Positions 25,625 through 35,671 of a stretch of DNA of 56,130 nucleotides are shown here, in pieces. The notes under the pieces are model-generated. The model saw only the letters and a list, made by a program, of their open reading frames with translations, was not told the origin of the DNA and ran no database searches. How positions within the stretch are numbered: position 1 is the first letter of the stretch; every line of letters starts with the position of its first letter. The position numbers and the translations under genes were made by a program. Source of the stretch: Gammaproteobacteria bacterium (GTDB lineage: Bacteria > Pseudomonadota > Gammaproteobacteria > Pseudomonadales > Balneatricaceae); NCBI GenBank assembly GCA_030748435.1, contig JASMLZ010000065.1, forward strand, positions 1 to 56,130, in the 5' to 3' direction.

Positions 25625-26554
25625 TCAGGCTAATAGCTGGTTCACGACATCACAAATACCCACAAAATTAAGCTGGGCTTTGTCACTTATCCTGCGCGCT
25701 CGCAAATGTCCATGCACCAACCCTTGCCCTAACAGCAGATGATTAGTCACAGGCACACCAGCCTGCCGCAATGCCTCAGCATAGATGCCACAGTCATCAC
25801 ATAGGGGATCTATGGCAGCAGGAAAAAGATGGGTAGGCGGTAAGTAGGACAAGTTATCGCACGCCAGAGGAGCAAAGCCAGCGTCCCCTAGAGGGGGTGC
25901 AGCGCCATTGGCGCGCATAAGCAAATAATATTGCATATCATCTCTGGTCAGTAAGGGTCCATGGGCGTGCTTAAGCATGGACGGCGTGTGCCAATCATTA
26001 ACCAAACATGGATAAATAAGTATCTGCCCTAGAATACCCGTGCCACATGCATCTGGCCGTTTATTGGCCATGCAGGCACTGAGGGCACCTCCAGCACTAT
26101 CCCCTGCCAGAACCACCTGATGGTCGTTTGCTAGCAGGTAATCGAGTACTGCCAAGCAATCATGCAGATCACACGGGTATTGATATTCGGGTGCCAGCCG
26201 ATAGTCCACTGCTACCACATCTATCTGGCAGCGATAAGCCATTTCTGCACATATATCATCATGGCTTGCCAGCCCACCGACTACAAAACCACCACCATGA
26301 ATATAGAGCACCTGACCCTTGCTGGCTACCGCGCCCACTGTATAGGTGCGAACTGGAACCAGATGACCGTCTTGCGGGCATGGCACTAAACTATCAAGCG
26401 CCTGCAAATCAGCAGGCCATGGCGCTCGTAACGCTGCGCAAAAGTCATTATACCACCGACGTTGTTGGGCCACGCTGGCATCTACCGCATCAGGTGGATA
26501 GAATTGTGACGCATAATCCACAAACGCCTGTATTTGTTTATCCAGTATAGACAT
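25625..26554 (-). CDS. Alpha/beta hydrolase (HSL/lip family carboxylesterase)
   Basis: The 309-residue protein (from MSILDKQIQAF at 26554; an ATG five codons upstream is an alternative) is a hormone-sensitive-lipase-type esterase. It has the oxyanion motif YIHGGGFVVGG, the nucleophile elbow LAGDSAGGALSA (Ser), an Asp in AAIDPLCDDC and a His in GLVHGHL. This completes the Ser-Asp-His triad. It should hydrolyse short-chain esters in the cytoplasm; the natural substrate is unknown. It follows tdk on the same strand after about 100 bases. Confidence 0.88.
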   Translation of the reverse strand: MSILDKQIQAFVDYASQFYPPDAVDASVAQQRRWYNDFCAALRAPWPADLQALDSLVPCPQDGHLVPVRTYTVGAVASKGQVLYIHGGGFVVGGLASHDDICAEMAYRCQIDVVAVDYRLAPEYQYPCDLHDCLAVLDYLLANDHQVVLAGDSAGGALSACMANKRPDACGTGILGQILIYPCLVNDWHTPSMLKHAHGPLLTRDDMQYYLLMRANGAAPPLGDAGFAPLACDNLSYLPPTHLFPAAIDPLCDDCGIYAEALRQAGVPVTNHLLLGQGLVHGHLRARRISDKAQLNFVGICDVVNQLLA

Positions 26555-26657
26555 AACGTCTTCTTTCACTAGCTAACACTTAAGAAGCCCCTGCAAAACT
26601 ATTACGCTTGCATGCATATCATTACACAAAAGCATCGATACACTGTTCAGACCCTGC

Positions 26658-27248
26658 CTAATTATCCATGGCAGACCAATGATATTCGGCAAAGTGTTTA
26701 CGGCACAGGGATTGATAGGTGTCATTGCCACCAATATGCACTTGCTCACCTTGAGTGACCACTTCGCCAAGGGCATTTTTGCGCACCACCATGGTCGCTT
26801 TGCGACCACACCAGCACACGGTTTTTAATTCAATCAGCTTATCAGCCCATGCCAGCAGATGTTGACTGCCGGTAAATAGTTCGCCTTGGAAATCCGAACG
26901 AATACCATAACAAAGCACTGGAATATTCAGCCGATCCACGACTCTGGTTAACTGCAACACCTGTTCACGGGTTAAAAACTGACTCTCGTCTACTAGCACG
27001 CAATCCACATTTTGCTGCTGATGCCGGTGGGCAATATGTTCTGTCAAATTACTGTCACTGGTGAATAGGTCGGCTTGCTCTGAAAGACCAATACGAGAAG
27101 TGATATTACCCACACCAAAACGATCATCCAAAGCCGCTGTCATCAGTAATGGATGCATACCCATTTCTTGATAATTATAGGCTGATTGTAACAGGGACGT
27201 AGATTTCCCGGCGTTCATGGATGAATAATAAAAATACAGTTGTGCCAA
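26658..27248 (-). CDS. tdk: Thymidine kinase
   Basis: The 196-residue type II thymidine kinase phosphorylates thymidine for salvage. The P-loop [15 protein letters not shown] is at residues 8-22, and the DESQF motif carries the catalytic/Mg site. A lasso/zinc region with [13 protein letters not shown] and SLCRKHF supplies the structural cysteines. Length and motifs match the E. coli-type enzyme. It is divergent from pntA across a 684-base gap. Confidence 0.96.
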   Translation of the reverse strand: MAQLYFYYSSMNAGKSTSLLQSAYNYQEMGMHPLLMTAALDDRFGVGNITSRIGLSEQADLFTSDSNLTEHIAHRHQQQNVDCVLVDESQFLTREQVLQLTRVVDRLNIPVLCYGIRSDFQGELFTGSQHLLAWADKLIELKTVCWCGRKATMVVRKNALGEVVTQGEQVHIGGNDTYQSLCRKHFAEYHWSAMDN

Positions 27249-27932
27249 TGGCTACTCCTTTTGTGCTGGACAACAATTTGTTGCCTACAGTGTGCCCCAT
27301 AGTAGTGGCAATGAAAAGCCTTACTGACGGGGGTATTCTCAATTAGCTGAATGACTTGATTTCGGCCCTTTCCCGCGCTGACTGCGTTGCCATTGATCGC
27401 CATAGAACCACTATTACTACTCATAGGGCCTTATCAGCACAAATAATGACTCAAGATCATTGTTACTCAGTTAATTCAGAACACCCCTAGCTAGGACACA
27501 CAATCACGCACTCTATTGTTAGGATATGCCCAGAAAACTTTATAAATCCGCTTCTTGCGAGTGCAAGAGGCCATCTCTAACCAATAAAATCAACAGCTTA
27601 CATATGGTTTCGTCGTTACACTCATAGCACTGGAGAATGGTTCGGCGCCACCCTAGCCAAGATGACAACCTTGCACCTGATAATAGTTGTCATAGGTTAT
27701 ATAAATATTCATTATAATTATCAATTTGATACCACTAACGAAATGACACTTAAACAAAAGTAGTATAGGATTCAAATACCAGCTATGAGAGACAAAGTTT
27801 ATCGTGTATGCGACATTTGGTTATCAGTTAGCTGGTGATGATAATGATATTTTTAATAATTATATTTTTATAAGAATTAGTTTAATCGAGCAATCAAATT
27901 GTCTTTGGCAAAATAACTTAAGGTACCCCAAT
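27249..27932. other. Long tdk-pntA intergenic region
   Basis: No supported gene lies in these 684 bases. A short open frame overlapping the tdk start has no recognisable family. The region holds the decayed inverted-repeat copy at 27543-27626 and very AT-rich DNA around 27700-27930, likely the pntAB promoter zone. The open frame of pntA continues upstream to 27804 but without family-like sequence. Confidence 0.5.
27543..27626. repeat. Decayed copy of the inverted-repeat element, copy 2
   Basis: The stretch AAATCCGCTTCTTGCGAGTG through AATAAAATCAACAGC, and later TTTCGTCGTTACACTCA, parallels the order of motifs in 23815-23911 with many substitutions. The terminal repeats are no longer well paired, so this is probably an old, immobile copy. 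Confidence 0.45.
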
Positions 27933-29486
27933 ATGCTTATAGGCATTCCCAAGGAACCCATGGTCGGCGAAACGCGTGTTGCCGCCACTCCCAAGACCGT
28001 TGTCCAATTACTCAAACTAGGCTACGACGTCTGCGTTGAAGCCGGAGCAGGTTTGGCAGCCAACTTTAATGATCAGGACTATATAGACGCCGGTGCTGTT
28101 ATCAACAGTGACACCAAAGCCGTTTATCAAAGTGACCTGCTGCTTAAGGTTAACCCAGTTCAAGATCACCCTGATTATGGGTGCAGCGAACTTGAACTGA
28201 TGAAAGATGGGGCAAATCTGATCAGTTTTATTGCTCCGGCACAAAATGCAGACCAGTTAAAGACTATGGCCACTCGCAATATGACAGTCATGTCCATGGA
28301 GTCAGTGCCACGTATCTCCCGCTCCCAATCTATGGATGCCCTTAGCTCCATGGCCAATATTGCTGGTTATCGTGCCGTAGTTGAATCAGCTCATCATTTT
28401 GGCCGCTTTTTCACCGGTCAGATTACCGCTGCCGGCAAGGTCCCTCCTGCCAAGGTACTGATTATCGGTGCCGGCGTAGCAGGTCTAGCCGCTATTGGCG
28501 CGGCGGGCAGTCTGGGTGCCATTGTACGCGCTTTTGATACCCGCCCCGAGGTAAAAGAACAAATCAATTCCATGGGCGCAGAATTTCTGGAAGTAGATAT
28601 GGAAGAAGAAAGTGGCTCTGGTGATGGTTATGCCAAGGTCATGAGTAAGGCCTTTATTGAAGCAGAAATGGCACTGTTTGCCGAACAGGCCAAAGACGTC
28701 GATATTATTATTACTACCGCCATGATCCCCGGTAAGCCAGCGCCCAAGTTAATCACAGCTGAGATGGTGGCAAGTATGGCCTCTGGCTCCGTAATTGTTG
28801 ATCTGGCGGCCGCCGGTGGGGGTAACTGTGAACTAACTCAGGCAGGGCAAGTGATGACCTCTGACAATGGCGTTACGGTCATCGGCTATACCGATATGCC
28901 AGCCCGCCTGCCGGGTCAGGCATCACAGTTATATGGCACCAATTTGGTGAACCTGTTAAAACTGCTGACACCGGAAAAAGATGGCCACTGTGCCGTTGAT
29001 TTTGATGATCCTGTACAGCGTGGTGTCACCGTCACTAAAGATGGCGACGTCACCTGGCCTGCACCCCCTATTCAGGTCGCCGCAGCACCGACGCCCAAGC
29101 CAGAAGCAGTGGCAGCACCAGAAGCCCCTGCCAAAGCGGCCATGCCCCAAGGTCTAAAATATGGTCTGGGTGGCGCAGGCTTAGCCCTGATTGCTTGGAT
29201 TGCCATGTATGCTCCAGCGGCTTTTCTGGGTCACTTTACCGTATTTATTCTCTCCTGTGTAATCGGCTACTATGTCGTTTGGAATGTCTCCCATGCCCTG
29301 CACACCCCTCTTATGTCTATCACTAATGCGGTGTCTGGCATTATTGTAGTCGGGGCTCTATTGCAGGTAGGTGACGAACTCAATCTGGTGACCATACTGG
29401 CACTGATATCCGTATTAATCGCAACCATTAACATTGCCGGCGGCTTCTTTGTCACCAAACGCATGTTAAAGATGTTCCAAAAGTAG
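27933..29486 (+). CDS. pntA: NAD(P) transhydrogenase subunit alpha
   Basis: PntA together with PntB uses the proton gradient to reduce NADP+ with NADH. Starting at ATG 27933 ([20 protein letters not shown]) the protein has 517 residues. The NAD(H)-binding domain carries [20 protein letters not shown] and [11 protein letters not shown]. An Ala/Pro-rich linker near residues 385-410 leads to a C-terminal membrane part with four hydrophobic segments, so the alpha subunit is the single-chain form. The open frame extends to 27804, but that part has no family resemblance. pntB follows after 10 bases. Confidence 0.96.
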   Translation: MLIGIPKEPMVGETRVAATPKTVVQLLKLGYDVCVEAGAGLAANFNDQDYIDAGAVINSDTKAVYQSDLLLKVNPVQDHPDYGCSELELMKDGANLISFIAPAQNADQLKTMATRNMTVMSMESVPRISRSQSMDALSSMANIAGYRAVVESAHHFGRFFTGQITAAGKVPPAKVLIIGAGVAGLAAIGAAGSLGAIVRAFDTRPEVKEQINSMGAEFLEVDMEEESGSGDGYAKVMSKAFIEAEMALFAEQAKDVDIIITTAMIPGKPAPKLITAEMVASMASGSVIVDLAAAGGGNCELTQAGQVMTSDNGVTVIGYTDMPARLPGQASQLYGTNLVNLLKLLTPEKDGHCAVDFDDPVQRGVTVTKDGDVTWPAPPIQVAAAPTPKPEAVAAPEAPAKAAMPQGLKYGLGGAGLALIAWIAMYAPAAFLGHFTVFILSCVIGYYVVWNVSHALHTPLMSITNAVSGIIVVGALLQVGDELNLVTILALISVLIATINIAGGFFVTKRMLKMFQK

Positions 29487-29496
29487 GAGACGACCA

Positions 29497-30879
29497 ATGC
29501 AAGCAGGTATGGTTACAACGGCTTACATTATTGCTGCCGTGCTGTTTATTCTGGCCCTGGCTGGCCTTAGCCAACAGGAATCCGCCAAGCGTGGCATCTG
29601 GTATGGCATCGCGGGCATGGGTATTGCTCTGGCCGCCACACTGCTGGGCCCTGAAGTTATTAACCTAAGTACTGGCCTAGGCTATATTATGATTGCCATG
29701 GTCATTGGTGGTGTCATTGGTATTTATCTGGCCAAACGTGTCGAAATGACCGAAATGCCGGAACTGGTCGCCATGCTCCACAGTTTTGTCGGCTTGGCTG
29801 CCGTGTTTGTGGGTATCAATAGCTATCTGGATCACCCGGTATTAGAGCCCGTGATGCAAAATATCCATCTGGTGGAAGTGTTTCTGGGCGTATTTATCGG
29901 TGCTGTGACCTTTACCGGTTCTATTGTCGCCTTTGGTAAGTTACGCGGCATCATGGCCTCCAAAGCCCTCAATCTGCCTCACCGACACAAGCTGAACGCT
30001 CTGGCTTTACTGGCTAGCGCAGTATTACTGGTGCAGTTTGTCGCCCAAGGTGGCAATGATAGCTACTTGATTATTATGACGATTATCGCTCTGCTATTTG
30101 GCTGGCATCTGGTGGCCTCTATCGGAGGCGCCGATATGCCGGTAGTAGTATCCATGCTGAACTCCTACTCTGGCTGGGCAGCGGCTGCCGCAGGCTTTTT
30201 GCTGGGCAATGACCTATTGATCGTTACTGGTGCTCTGGTAGGTTCTTCTGGTGCTATTTTAAGCTATATCATGTGTCGCGCTATGAACCGCTCCTTTATC
30301 TCGGTTATTGCCGGCGGCTTTGGTAATGACCCGGTAGCCAGTGATGACGAAGAAGAAGGCGAAGTGCAACCAACCACCGCTGAAGAAGTAGCCAGTATGC
30401 TCACTGCTGCCAAGCAGGTTATTATCACTCCTGGCTATGGCATGGCCGTTGCCCAAGCCCAATATCAGGTGCAGGATATTACTGCTAAACTGCGCGCTCA
30501 GGGAGTCAATGTACGCTTTGGTATTCACCCCGTAGCGGGGCGTTTGCCAGGCCATATGAACGTCCTGCTGGCGGAAGCCAAGGTGCCTTATGACATTGTG
30601 CTGGAAATGGATGAAATCAACGACGATTTCAGTGACACAGATGTGGTACTGGTGATCGGCGCCAACGATACCGTTAACCCGGCAGCGAAAAAGCCGGGCA
30701 GTCCTATTGCTGGTATGCCCATACTGCATGTATGGGAAGCTAAACAGGTCATCGTGTTCAAACGTGGTATGGCCTCAGGCTATGCGGGTGTGCAAAACCC
30801 GCTCTTCTTTATGGACAATAGCAAAATGCTATTTGGTGATGCCAAAGATATGACCGGTGAGATAGCCAAGCACATTTAA
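29497..30879 (+). CDS. pntB: NAD(P) transhydrogenase subunit beta
   Basis: The 460-residue beta subunit has about nine N-terminal membrane helices (for example [20 protein letters not shown]) and a C-terminal NADP(H)-binding domain with [39 protein letters not shown] and [12 protein letters not shown]. All are PntB signatures. A second Met four residues in (29509) is a possible start. A strong bidirectional terminator follows at 30904-30930. Confidence 0.97.
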   Translation: MQAGMVTTAYIIAAVLFILALAGLSQQESAKRGIWYGIAGMGIALAATLLGPEVINLSTGLGYIMIAMVIGGVIGIYLAKRVEMTEMPELVAMLHSFVGLAAVFVGINSYLDHPVLEPVMQNIHLVEVFLGVFIGAVTFTGSIVAFGKLRGIMASKALNLPHRHKLNALALLASAVLLVQFVAQGGNDSYLIIMTIIALLFGWHLVASIGGADMPVVVSMLNSYSGWAAAAAGFLLGNDLLIVTGALVGSSGAILSYIMCRAMNRSFISVIAGGFGNDPVASDDEEEGEVQPTTAEEVASMLTAAKQVIITPGYGMAVAQAQYQVQDITAKLRAQGVNVRFGIHPVAGRLPGHMNVLLAEAKVPYDIVLEMDEINDDFSDTDVVLVIGANDTVNPAAKKPGSPIAGMPILHVWEAKQVIVFKRGMASGYAGVQNPLFFMDNSKMLFGDAKDMTGEIAKHI

Positions 30880-30903
30880 TGATTAAACCTTAAGTGTGTG
30901 TAT

Positions 30904-30930
30904 AAGGGCGCCCTAGAGGCGCCCTTTTTT
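30904..30930. terminator. Bidirectional terminator between pntB and the nitrilase gene
   Basis: AAGGGCGCC-CTAGA-GGCGCCCTT with TTTTTT follows pntB. On the other strand the stem is followed by a weaker T-containing stretch, serving the convergent nitrilase-yhdP-rng transcript. Confidence 0.85.
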
Positions 30931-30945
30931 CTGCCTGAAAAATGC

Positions 30946-31776
30946 TTACAATCTGCGGTGCAAGGCGACTGGCATGCGCTGGCGTACCTGTTGCACATAG
31001 TCCAGATCAATAACCGCGCTGCTACAGCCAACGCCCAATTGCATTTCCTCCAGCACCTTACCCCAGGGATCAATAATCATGGCATGCCCGTAGGTTTCAC
31101 GCTTACCATGCTGACCACCCTGTGCCGCGGCTAAAATATAGCACTGAGTCTCAATAGCTCTGGCCCGTAATAAAGCCCGCCAGTGTGCCGCCCCTGTGGT
31201 GCTGGTAAAGGCAGCGCCATTGCTAATAACCTGTGCTCCCTTGGCCACCAAAGCCAAGTGTAATTCAGCAAACCGCAGATCATAGCAGGTTGTTAAACCC
31301 AGCTTACCAATGGGTGTATCTACTACTACTGATTGGTCACCAGCTTCAAAGTTATCTGATTCCCGATAACTGCCTTGAGCATCTTTGACATCAACATCAA
31401 ATAAGTGAATTTTGTCATAGCGAGCCACTTCCAGACCCTGCTCATCATAGACAAAACAGGCTGCTCTGACACGTTGTGGGTTAATTACCTGGTCTGTACA
31501 GGGTATGGTCCCTCCTACCAACCACAAACCCAACTCTTTCGCCTGCCGGGCCATCCATTGACGCAATGGCCCTTGCCGATTTATCTCGCCATCACCAGCT
31601 ACCTGCAACTGATGGCTACCAAAAACGGCAAAATTTTCAGGTAATAAGGCCAGTACCGCCCCCTGCTCTTTGGCAGACACCAATTGTTGACGGGCCTGAG
31701 CCAGATTGGTCGCCACATTCTTACCACTGACCATTTGTACCACAGCGGCGCGAGTATTACTGGAACTTATAGACAT
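30946..31776 (-). CDS. Carbon-nitrogen hydrolase (nitrilase family, Nit1/Nit2-like)
   Basis: The 276-residue protein has the catalytic triad of the nitrilase superfamily: Glu in LLPENFAVFGS, Lys in YDKIHLFDVDV, and Cys in LTTCYDLRFAELH. The YDKIHLFDVDV and YGHAMIIDPWG segments point to the Nit1/deaminated-glutathione-amidase group, so a metabolite-repair role is plausible. The exact substrate is not provable here. It overlaps the 3' end of yhdP by 20 bases and ends the rng-yhdP-nitrilase transcript, a conserved gene order in gammaproteobacteria. Confidence 0.9.
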   Translation of the reverse strand: MSISSSNTRAAVVQMVSGKNVATNLAQARQQLVSAKEQGAVLALLPENFAVFGSHQLQVAGDGEINRQGPLRQWMARQAKELGLWLVGGTIPCTDQVINPQRVRAACFVYDEQGLEVARYDKIHLFDVDVKDAQGSYRESDNFEAGDQSVVVDTPIGKLGLTTCYDLRFAELHLALVAKGAQVISNGAAFTSTTGAAHWRALLRARAIETQCYILAAAQGGQHGKRETYGHAMIIDPWGKVLEEMQLGVGCSSAVIDLDYVQQVRQRMPVALHRRL

Positions 31777-34700
31777 TGTTTAAGCGCTCATCCAATGACT
31801 TGGGCTGGTTATTGGCATCAAACATCTGCTGCAAATCAACATCAGGTTTATCCAAATCACCAGTCACACCATAACGTGCGGTGGTGAATGTAGACAGCTC
31901 ATCACCAACCAGCTTATCTACCACATATAGTACACCACTTAATTGTGGCAAGCCGGCTAACAGGGCGGCAAAAGACAACTTATCTGTCACCGGCAGGGTA
32001 ATATATAAATCGTTATCTACAGTGCGGTTATTGAAATCAATAATACCATCCAACATAAGTTCTAAAGACGAAGACTTAAAAGTAGCAGGTGTCACAGTGC
32101 GGGCAATACCATCGGCAATATGGTAATGGGCATGAATACTGTCAAATTGGTACTCATCACTAAATATATCGGTAAAATCCAAACGAATACGTTGCAACAA
32201 ACGCCCCATATCCAGTAAAGACAGCACCTTTAGTCCACCAGCCAAAGTAGGCACTTCAAAAAACTCACCCTGTTTAATACGTAGCTCAAAATCTCCCGTA
32301 GCCGACTCAATATCAAAGGCTAAGGGCGATGCCGGCCAGGCTAATTGGGCTTCCAAGGCACCATAGTTACTATCAATAGTTGGACTGTAACCCCAACCAC
32401 TCAATGTATTGGCAACCCCTTGACTTAATATACGACCACTAAAGATGGTTTTATGAGCCTGCCCCTGCTTACCCCAGACCATATTGCCCGCAAGGTGACT
32501 GTCATGCAGATCTGCTTCTATATCATGCAAATATACTTTGCCATCCTGATGGCGAGCTTTTAAACGCCAATGACCATAGGACTGCTGGTTATTACTGATA
32601 TCGTGTAGTTGCAAATCCATATCCGGAATCATAGCTGGGTCAACAGCCGCTAGTAAGTCTATTTTTTCTGTATCTATATCCTCGTCTTGTGTTTCTGGCA
32701 ACTGGATACGCACATGGTCCACATTTACCTGCCAGGGACTAGCGTCACCTAGATTTACCACCTGACCGGTGACGGCATGGGACAGCAGATTGAAAGACCA
32801 GCCCTTAGCAGACAAGGCATAAGTCAGTTGAGCATCATCTAACAGCACATCCTGCCATTGCAGTTGCTCGACTAGCAGGTCTATCTTCTTTACGGCAGGT
32901 ATATGCAAACCCTCAGTGCTACTGTTATGCCCCTGCATAAAATCCAGCCAATAGGGTGCATCAAGGTGCGGTATATGTCCGCTAATATAAGTGCCCGAGG
33001 ATACTGCCGGGGCCATTTGTCCCAAACCGATACCCAAACCCTGCAATTGCCCATTATCAATAGCTAAAGCCATATGTTGTAGAGCATTGCTAATATATAA
33101 CCCCTGCTGGTCTGCCTGACGCTGCCATAACCAGAAGATTTCATCGGCCGGTTTAATCATCTGGGGCCAGTTCACGTCTTCAGGAGTAAATTTTAAACTT
33201 CCCAAGGCCACTTGGCACTGGTCAGACGTTAACAGACAGACTGGCACTGCAACGTCAACCTGTGACCGCTTTGGTAACCAGGGATCGATCGGCAGATGTG
33301 ATAAGGATAGCTGACGTAAAGCAAAGCTGCTGGGCAAGTTGCCCTGTAAACGCAGCCACGCCATTGGCCGTTCGTCAACGCCATAGCTTTGCCATAGGGC
33401 CGCAGGTATGCCGTATTGCCACTCACGAGCTTGCGGTCTGGGTGTTAAGTGCAAACTAAGCCTATGCCCGTCGGCCAAGCCTTGCGCCCGAAAATCCTGC
33501 ACACCTCGATCAGTGACTCTGGTAGTAAACCCTACCTGCTCCAATGCCATCTGCTGCTGTTGCCAAAAACCCGTCACCTGTTCACCTGTGACCTGCATAT
33601 CATATGTGGCTGTTCTGCCCTTGGCATATGGGCCGTAAGGAACCTCTACGCGCCCCCGTATATGTATGTCACCAGCCGGATTTAGACCCATAATCCAGTC
33701 AGGTATACTAACCTGTGGAGGTAGTTGTTTGACCAACTTCTGCAATAACAACCCATCACCACCTAACTCACCAGCAATAGTGATCATCGCCTGTTGTTTA
33801 TCTTGGGTAGCCAGCATGGGCACCTCAACACGCCAGTCGCGCACAGCCAACCCCGCATCACCTGCAGCCAATAGCTGCCCCTGACGCAGATCAACGGCAA
33901 CCATCTGGTGATCACTGGCAAAGTCCAAAGCGACAGCATTGATAGCTGGCCAGCCTGCAGCATACTGCACTTGTGGCAAGCGAGCCTGCCCCCATACAGG
34001 AACACTAAAGGCATAGGGGCCAAGCGCTTTGGCCTGCTTGCCCACGGCACCATTATAGGTAATACCGCCTTGTGTAATGCGCCCAGCCTGAGCAGCACCA
34101 GCAATATAATCACCTAATGCCGAGCCCATGGTTAGATCGGGCAACATAGCAGGCAGGGTTGTTATATCCAGCTCTTCCAGCCCCAAACGCATTTGGAAAA
34201 AAGCTTCCTTATCAATGCCATAGCGGGGAAAATGCCCACCCATACGTAACTTAAACCTAGCCTCACCTTTATCTAGCTGTATCAGACCAGTGCGCAAATG
34301 ACTAAACTGAGAATCTACCCGCCAAGCGACTTCGCCCTGCATACCGTCAAACTGCCACGCCTGACTGGTTAGCTTTGGTATATGCACCTTTAAGCTATCC
34401 TGATCATCAACACTGACTTTGCCACCTTTGGCGTTAATGACAATAAAGCCATCAGCCCCGCTTACCTCAGGTATGCCACGCCAAGCCGACACAGAGGTAT
34501 CCTGCATACTGGCACTAAACAAAAATGCTTGCGGTTGCGTGGCTTGCCAATACAAGCGTGGCTGATAAACCACTCCTTGCGGGTTCAGTTGAATAATGGG
34601 GGTCGTCAGTTTGCTTGGCAGGTGTGTCATTTGCTGTAGCACTTTTGCCACTGGTGCTAATTGCATAGCAGGGCTCACCAGTTGCCAATCATTGCCGTTG

Positions 34701-35659
34701 CTCACCACTGCCAAATCTTGTATTGGCCAGGCTTGCTCGGCTATTGAGCCTGACAGATTAGCCATCTGTATGTGCAACAAATCAGGCTGTTTATTAATAT
34801 CCAGATCACTTTGCAAGTGTATGGGCAAGCCCTCATAGCGAGTTTGTAGTTGTAGATCGCGTATATAAACCTGCTGCAGTTGCTGCTGCTCTACCTGTAA
34901 CCAGACTTGGGCCGATATGTGACCATTTGCCAATTGTGGTACATCAAGTTGCTGCCACACTGAATCCAGTGGCAACTGGTGAACTTGGACTTGCATGTGC
35001 GCTGCCGCTATGGCCATAGTATCGGTAAAATAAATTTCACCCAAGACGCCTAATTGACCCTGAGTAACAGGATAGTTGGCCTGCAGGTTTAAGGTAATAG
35101 CGTCTGCCGTCAGCGGATTTATCATGGCCGACACATTGTGCATGGTTATAGCCTGACCATGCTTTGGCACCAAGGTCAGTTGCGCATCTGTCAGGGCCAA
35201 ACTACCGGCGCGCTGCAATAGCCCCAATAATACTGATGGCGAGGGTGAAGTGGGTGTAACAGCCTGAGTAAGGGGCTTGATACCTTGTGGTTGCCAGCTA
35301 CCATCAGCCGCTTCCTGCAGTGTGACCAACAAGCCAAATAATTGCACGTTTGACAAGTGTAACTGCTGGCGCAACAGTAAAGCTTGTGTATCCAGGCTTA
35401 AACTTAAACGCTGTAAACCCAGATCATTATGGCCTAAGCTAGCCCCGGTAATATCGATGGCAAGGTCACGACCCTGCAATTGCAAGGTAAAATCATCGAT
35501 GGCTACAGGCTGCTGTAAAATGGTCTGTAACCAGGTTTCAACCTGCTGATGGTAAAGCGGATGACTATGCAGGCCCACCCGCAACATGGACACCAGTACA
35601 AGGACTGCCAGTACCGGCACCAATAACAGATAATGTAACCAGGCAAACAGGCGTTTCAT
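31757..35659 (-). CDS. yhdP: YhdP family AsmA-like envelope protein
   Basis: The 1300-residue protein has an N-terminal membrane anchor (LLLVPVLAVLVLVSMLRVGL, about residues 12-32) and a very long periplasmic beta-rich body. The C-terminal region contains the conserved AsmA-like segment with LSLLDMGRLLQRIRLDFTDI. YhdP, TamB and YdbH form bridge-like proteins needed for phospholipid transport to the outer membrane in E. coli. Length is close to the family (about 1270). It starts 12 bases after rng and overlaps the nitrilase gene, so the three are co-transcribed. Confidence 0.93.
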   Translation of the reverse strand: MKRLFAWLHYLLLVPVLAVLVLVSMLRVGLHSHPLYHQQVETWLQTILQQPVAIDDFTLQLQGRDLAIDITGASLGHNDLGLQRLSLSLDTQALLLRQQLHLSNVQLFGLLVTLQEAADGSWQPQGIKPLTQAVTPTSPSPSVLLGLLQRAGSLALTDAQLTLVPKHGQAITMHNVSAMINPLTADAITLNLQANYPVTQGQLGVLGEIYFTDTMAIAAAHMQVQVHQLPLDSVWQQLDVPQLANGHISAQVWLQVEQQQLQQVYIRDLQLQTRYEGLPIHLQSDLDINKQPDLLHIQMANLSGSIAEQAWPIQDLAVVSNGNDWQLVSPAMQLAPVAKVLQQMTHLPSKLTTPIIQLNPQGVVYQPRLYWQATQPQAFLFSASMQDTSVSAWRGIPEVSGADGFIVINAKGGKVSVDDQDSLKVHIPKLTSQAWQFDGMQGEVAWRVDSQFSHLRTGLIQLDKGEARFKLRMGGHFPRYGIDKEAFFQMRLGLEELDITTLPAMLPDLTMGSALGDYIAGAAQAGRITQGGITYNGAVGKQAKALGPYAFSVPVWGQARLPQVQYAAGWPAINAVALDFASDHQMVAVDLRQGQLLAAGDAGLAVRDWRVEVPMLATQDKQQAMITIAGELGGDGLLLQKLVKQLPPQVSIPDWIMGLNPAGDIHIRGRVEVPYGPYAKGRTATYDMQVTGEQVTGFWQQQQMALEQVGFTTRVTDRGVQDFRAQGLADGHRLSLHLTPRPQAREWQYGIPAALWQSYGVDERPMAWLRLQGNLPSSFALRQLSLSHLPIDPWLPKRSQVDVAVPVCLLTSDQCQVALGSLKFTPEDVNWPQMIKPADEIFWLWQRQADQQGLYISNALQHMALAIDNGQLQGLGIGLGQMAPAVSSGTYISGHIPHLDAPYWLDFMQGHNSSTEGLHIPAVKKIDLLVEQLQWQDVLLDDAQLTYALSAKGWSFNLLSHAVTGQVVNLGDASPWQVNVDHVRIQLPETQDEDIDTEKIDLLAAVDPAMIPDMDLQLHDISNNQQSYGHWRLKARHQDGKVYLHDIEADLHDSHLAGNMVWGKQGQAHKTIFSGRILSQGVANTLSGWGYSPTIDSNYGALEAQLAWPASPLAFDIESATGDFELRIKQGEFFEVPTLAGGLKVLSLLDMGRLLQRIRLDFTDIFSDEYQFDSIHAHYHIADGIARTVTPATFKSSSLELMLDGIIDFNNRTVDNDLYITLPVTDKLSFAALLAGLPQLSGVLYVVDKLVGDELSTFTTARYGVTGDLDKPDVDLQQMFDANNQPKSLDERLNNVYKFQ

Positions 35660-35671
35660 ATGCTCAAGCTC

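Noticed and set aside
23006-27248. Anti-phage defence island next to the integrase remnant
   Set aside because: The genes are a VF530-like protein, a Wzz-type protein, an esterase and thymidine kinase; no nuclease, helicase, toxin or sensor domain typical of defence systems is seen.
27215-27424. Short minus-strand open frame of 69 codons overlapping the tdk start
   Set aside because: No recognisable family, no strong ribosome-binding site, and it overlaps the tdk N-terminus in another frame.
27709-27723. Fur-box-like TCATTATAATTATCA upstream of pntA
   Set aside because: It matches the consensus imperfectly in very AT-rich DNA and the neighbouring genes have no iron link, so chance is likely.
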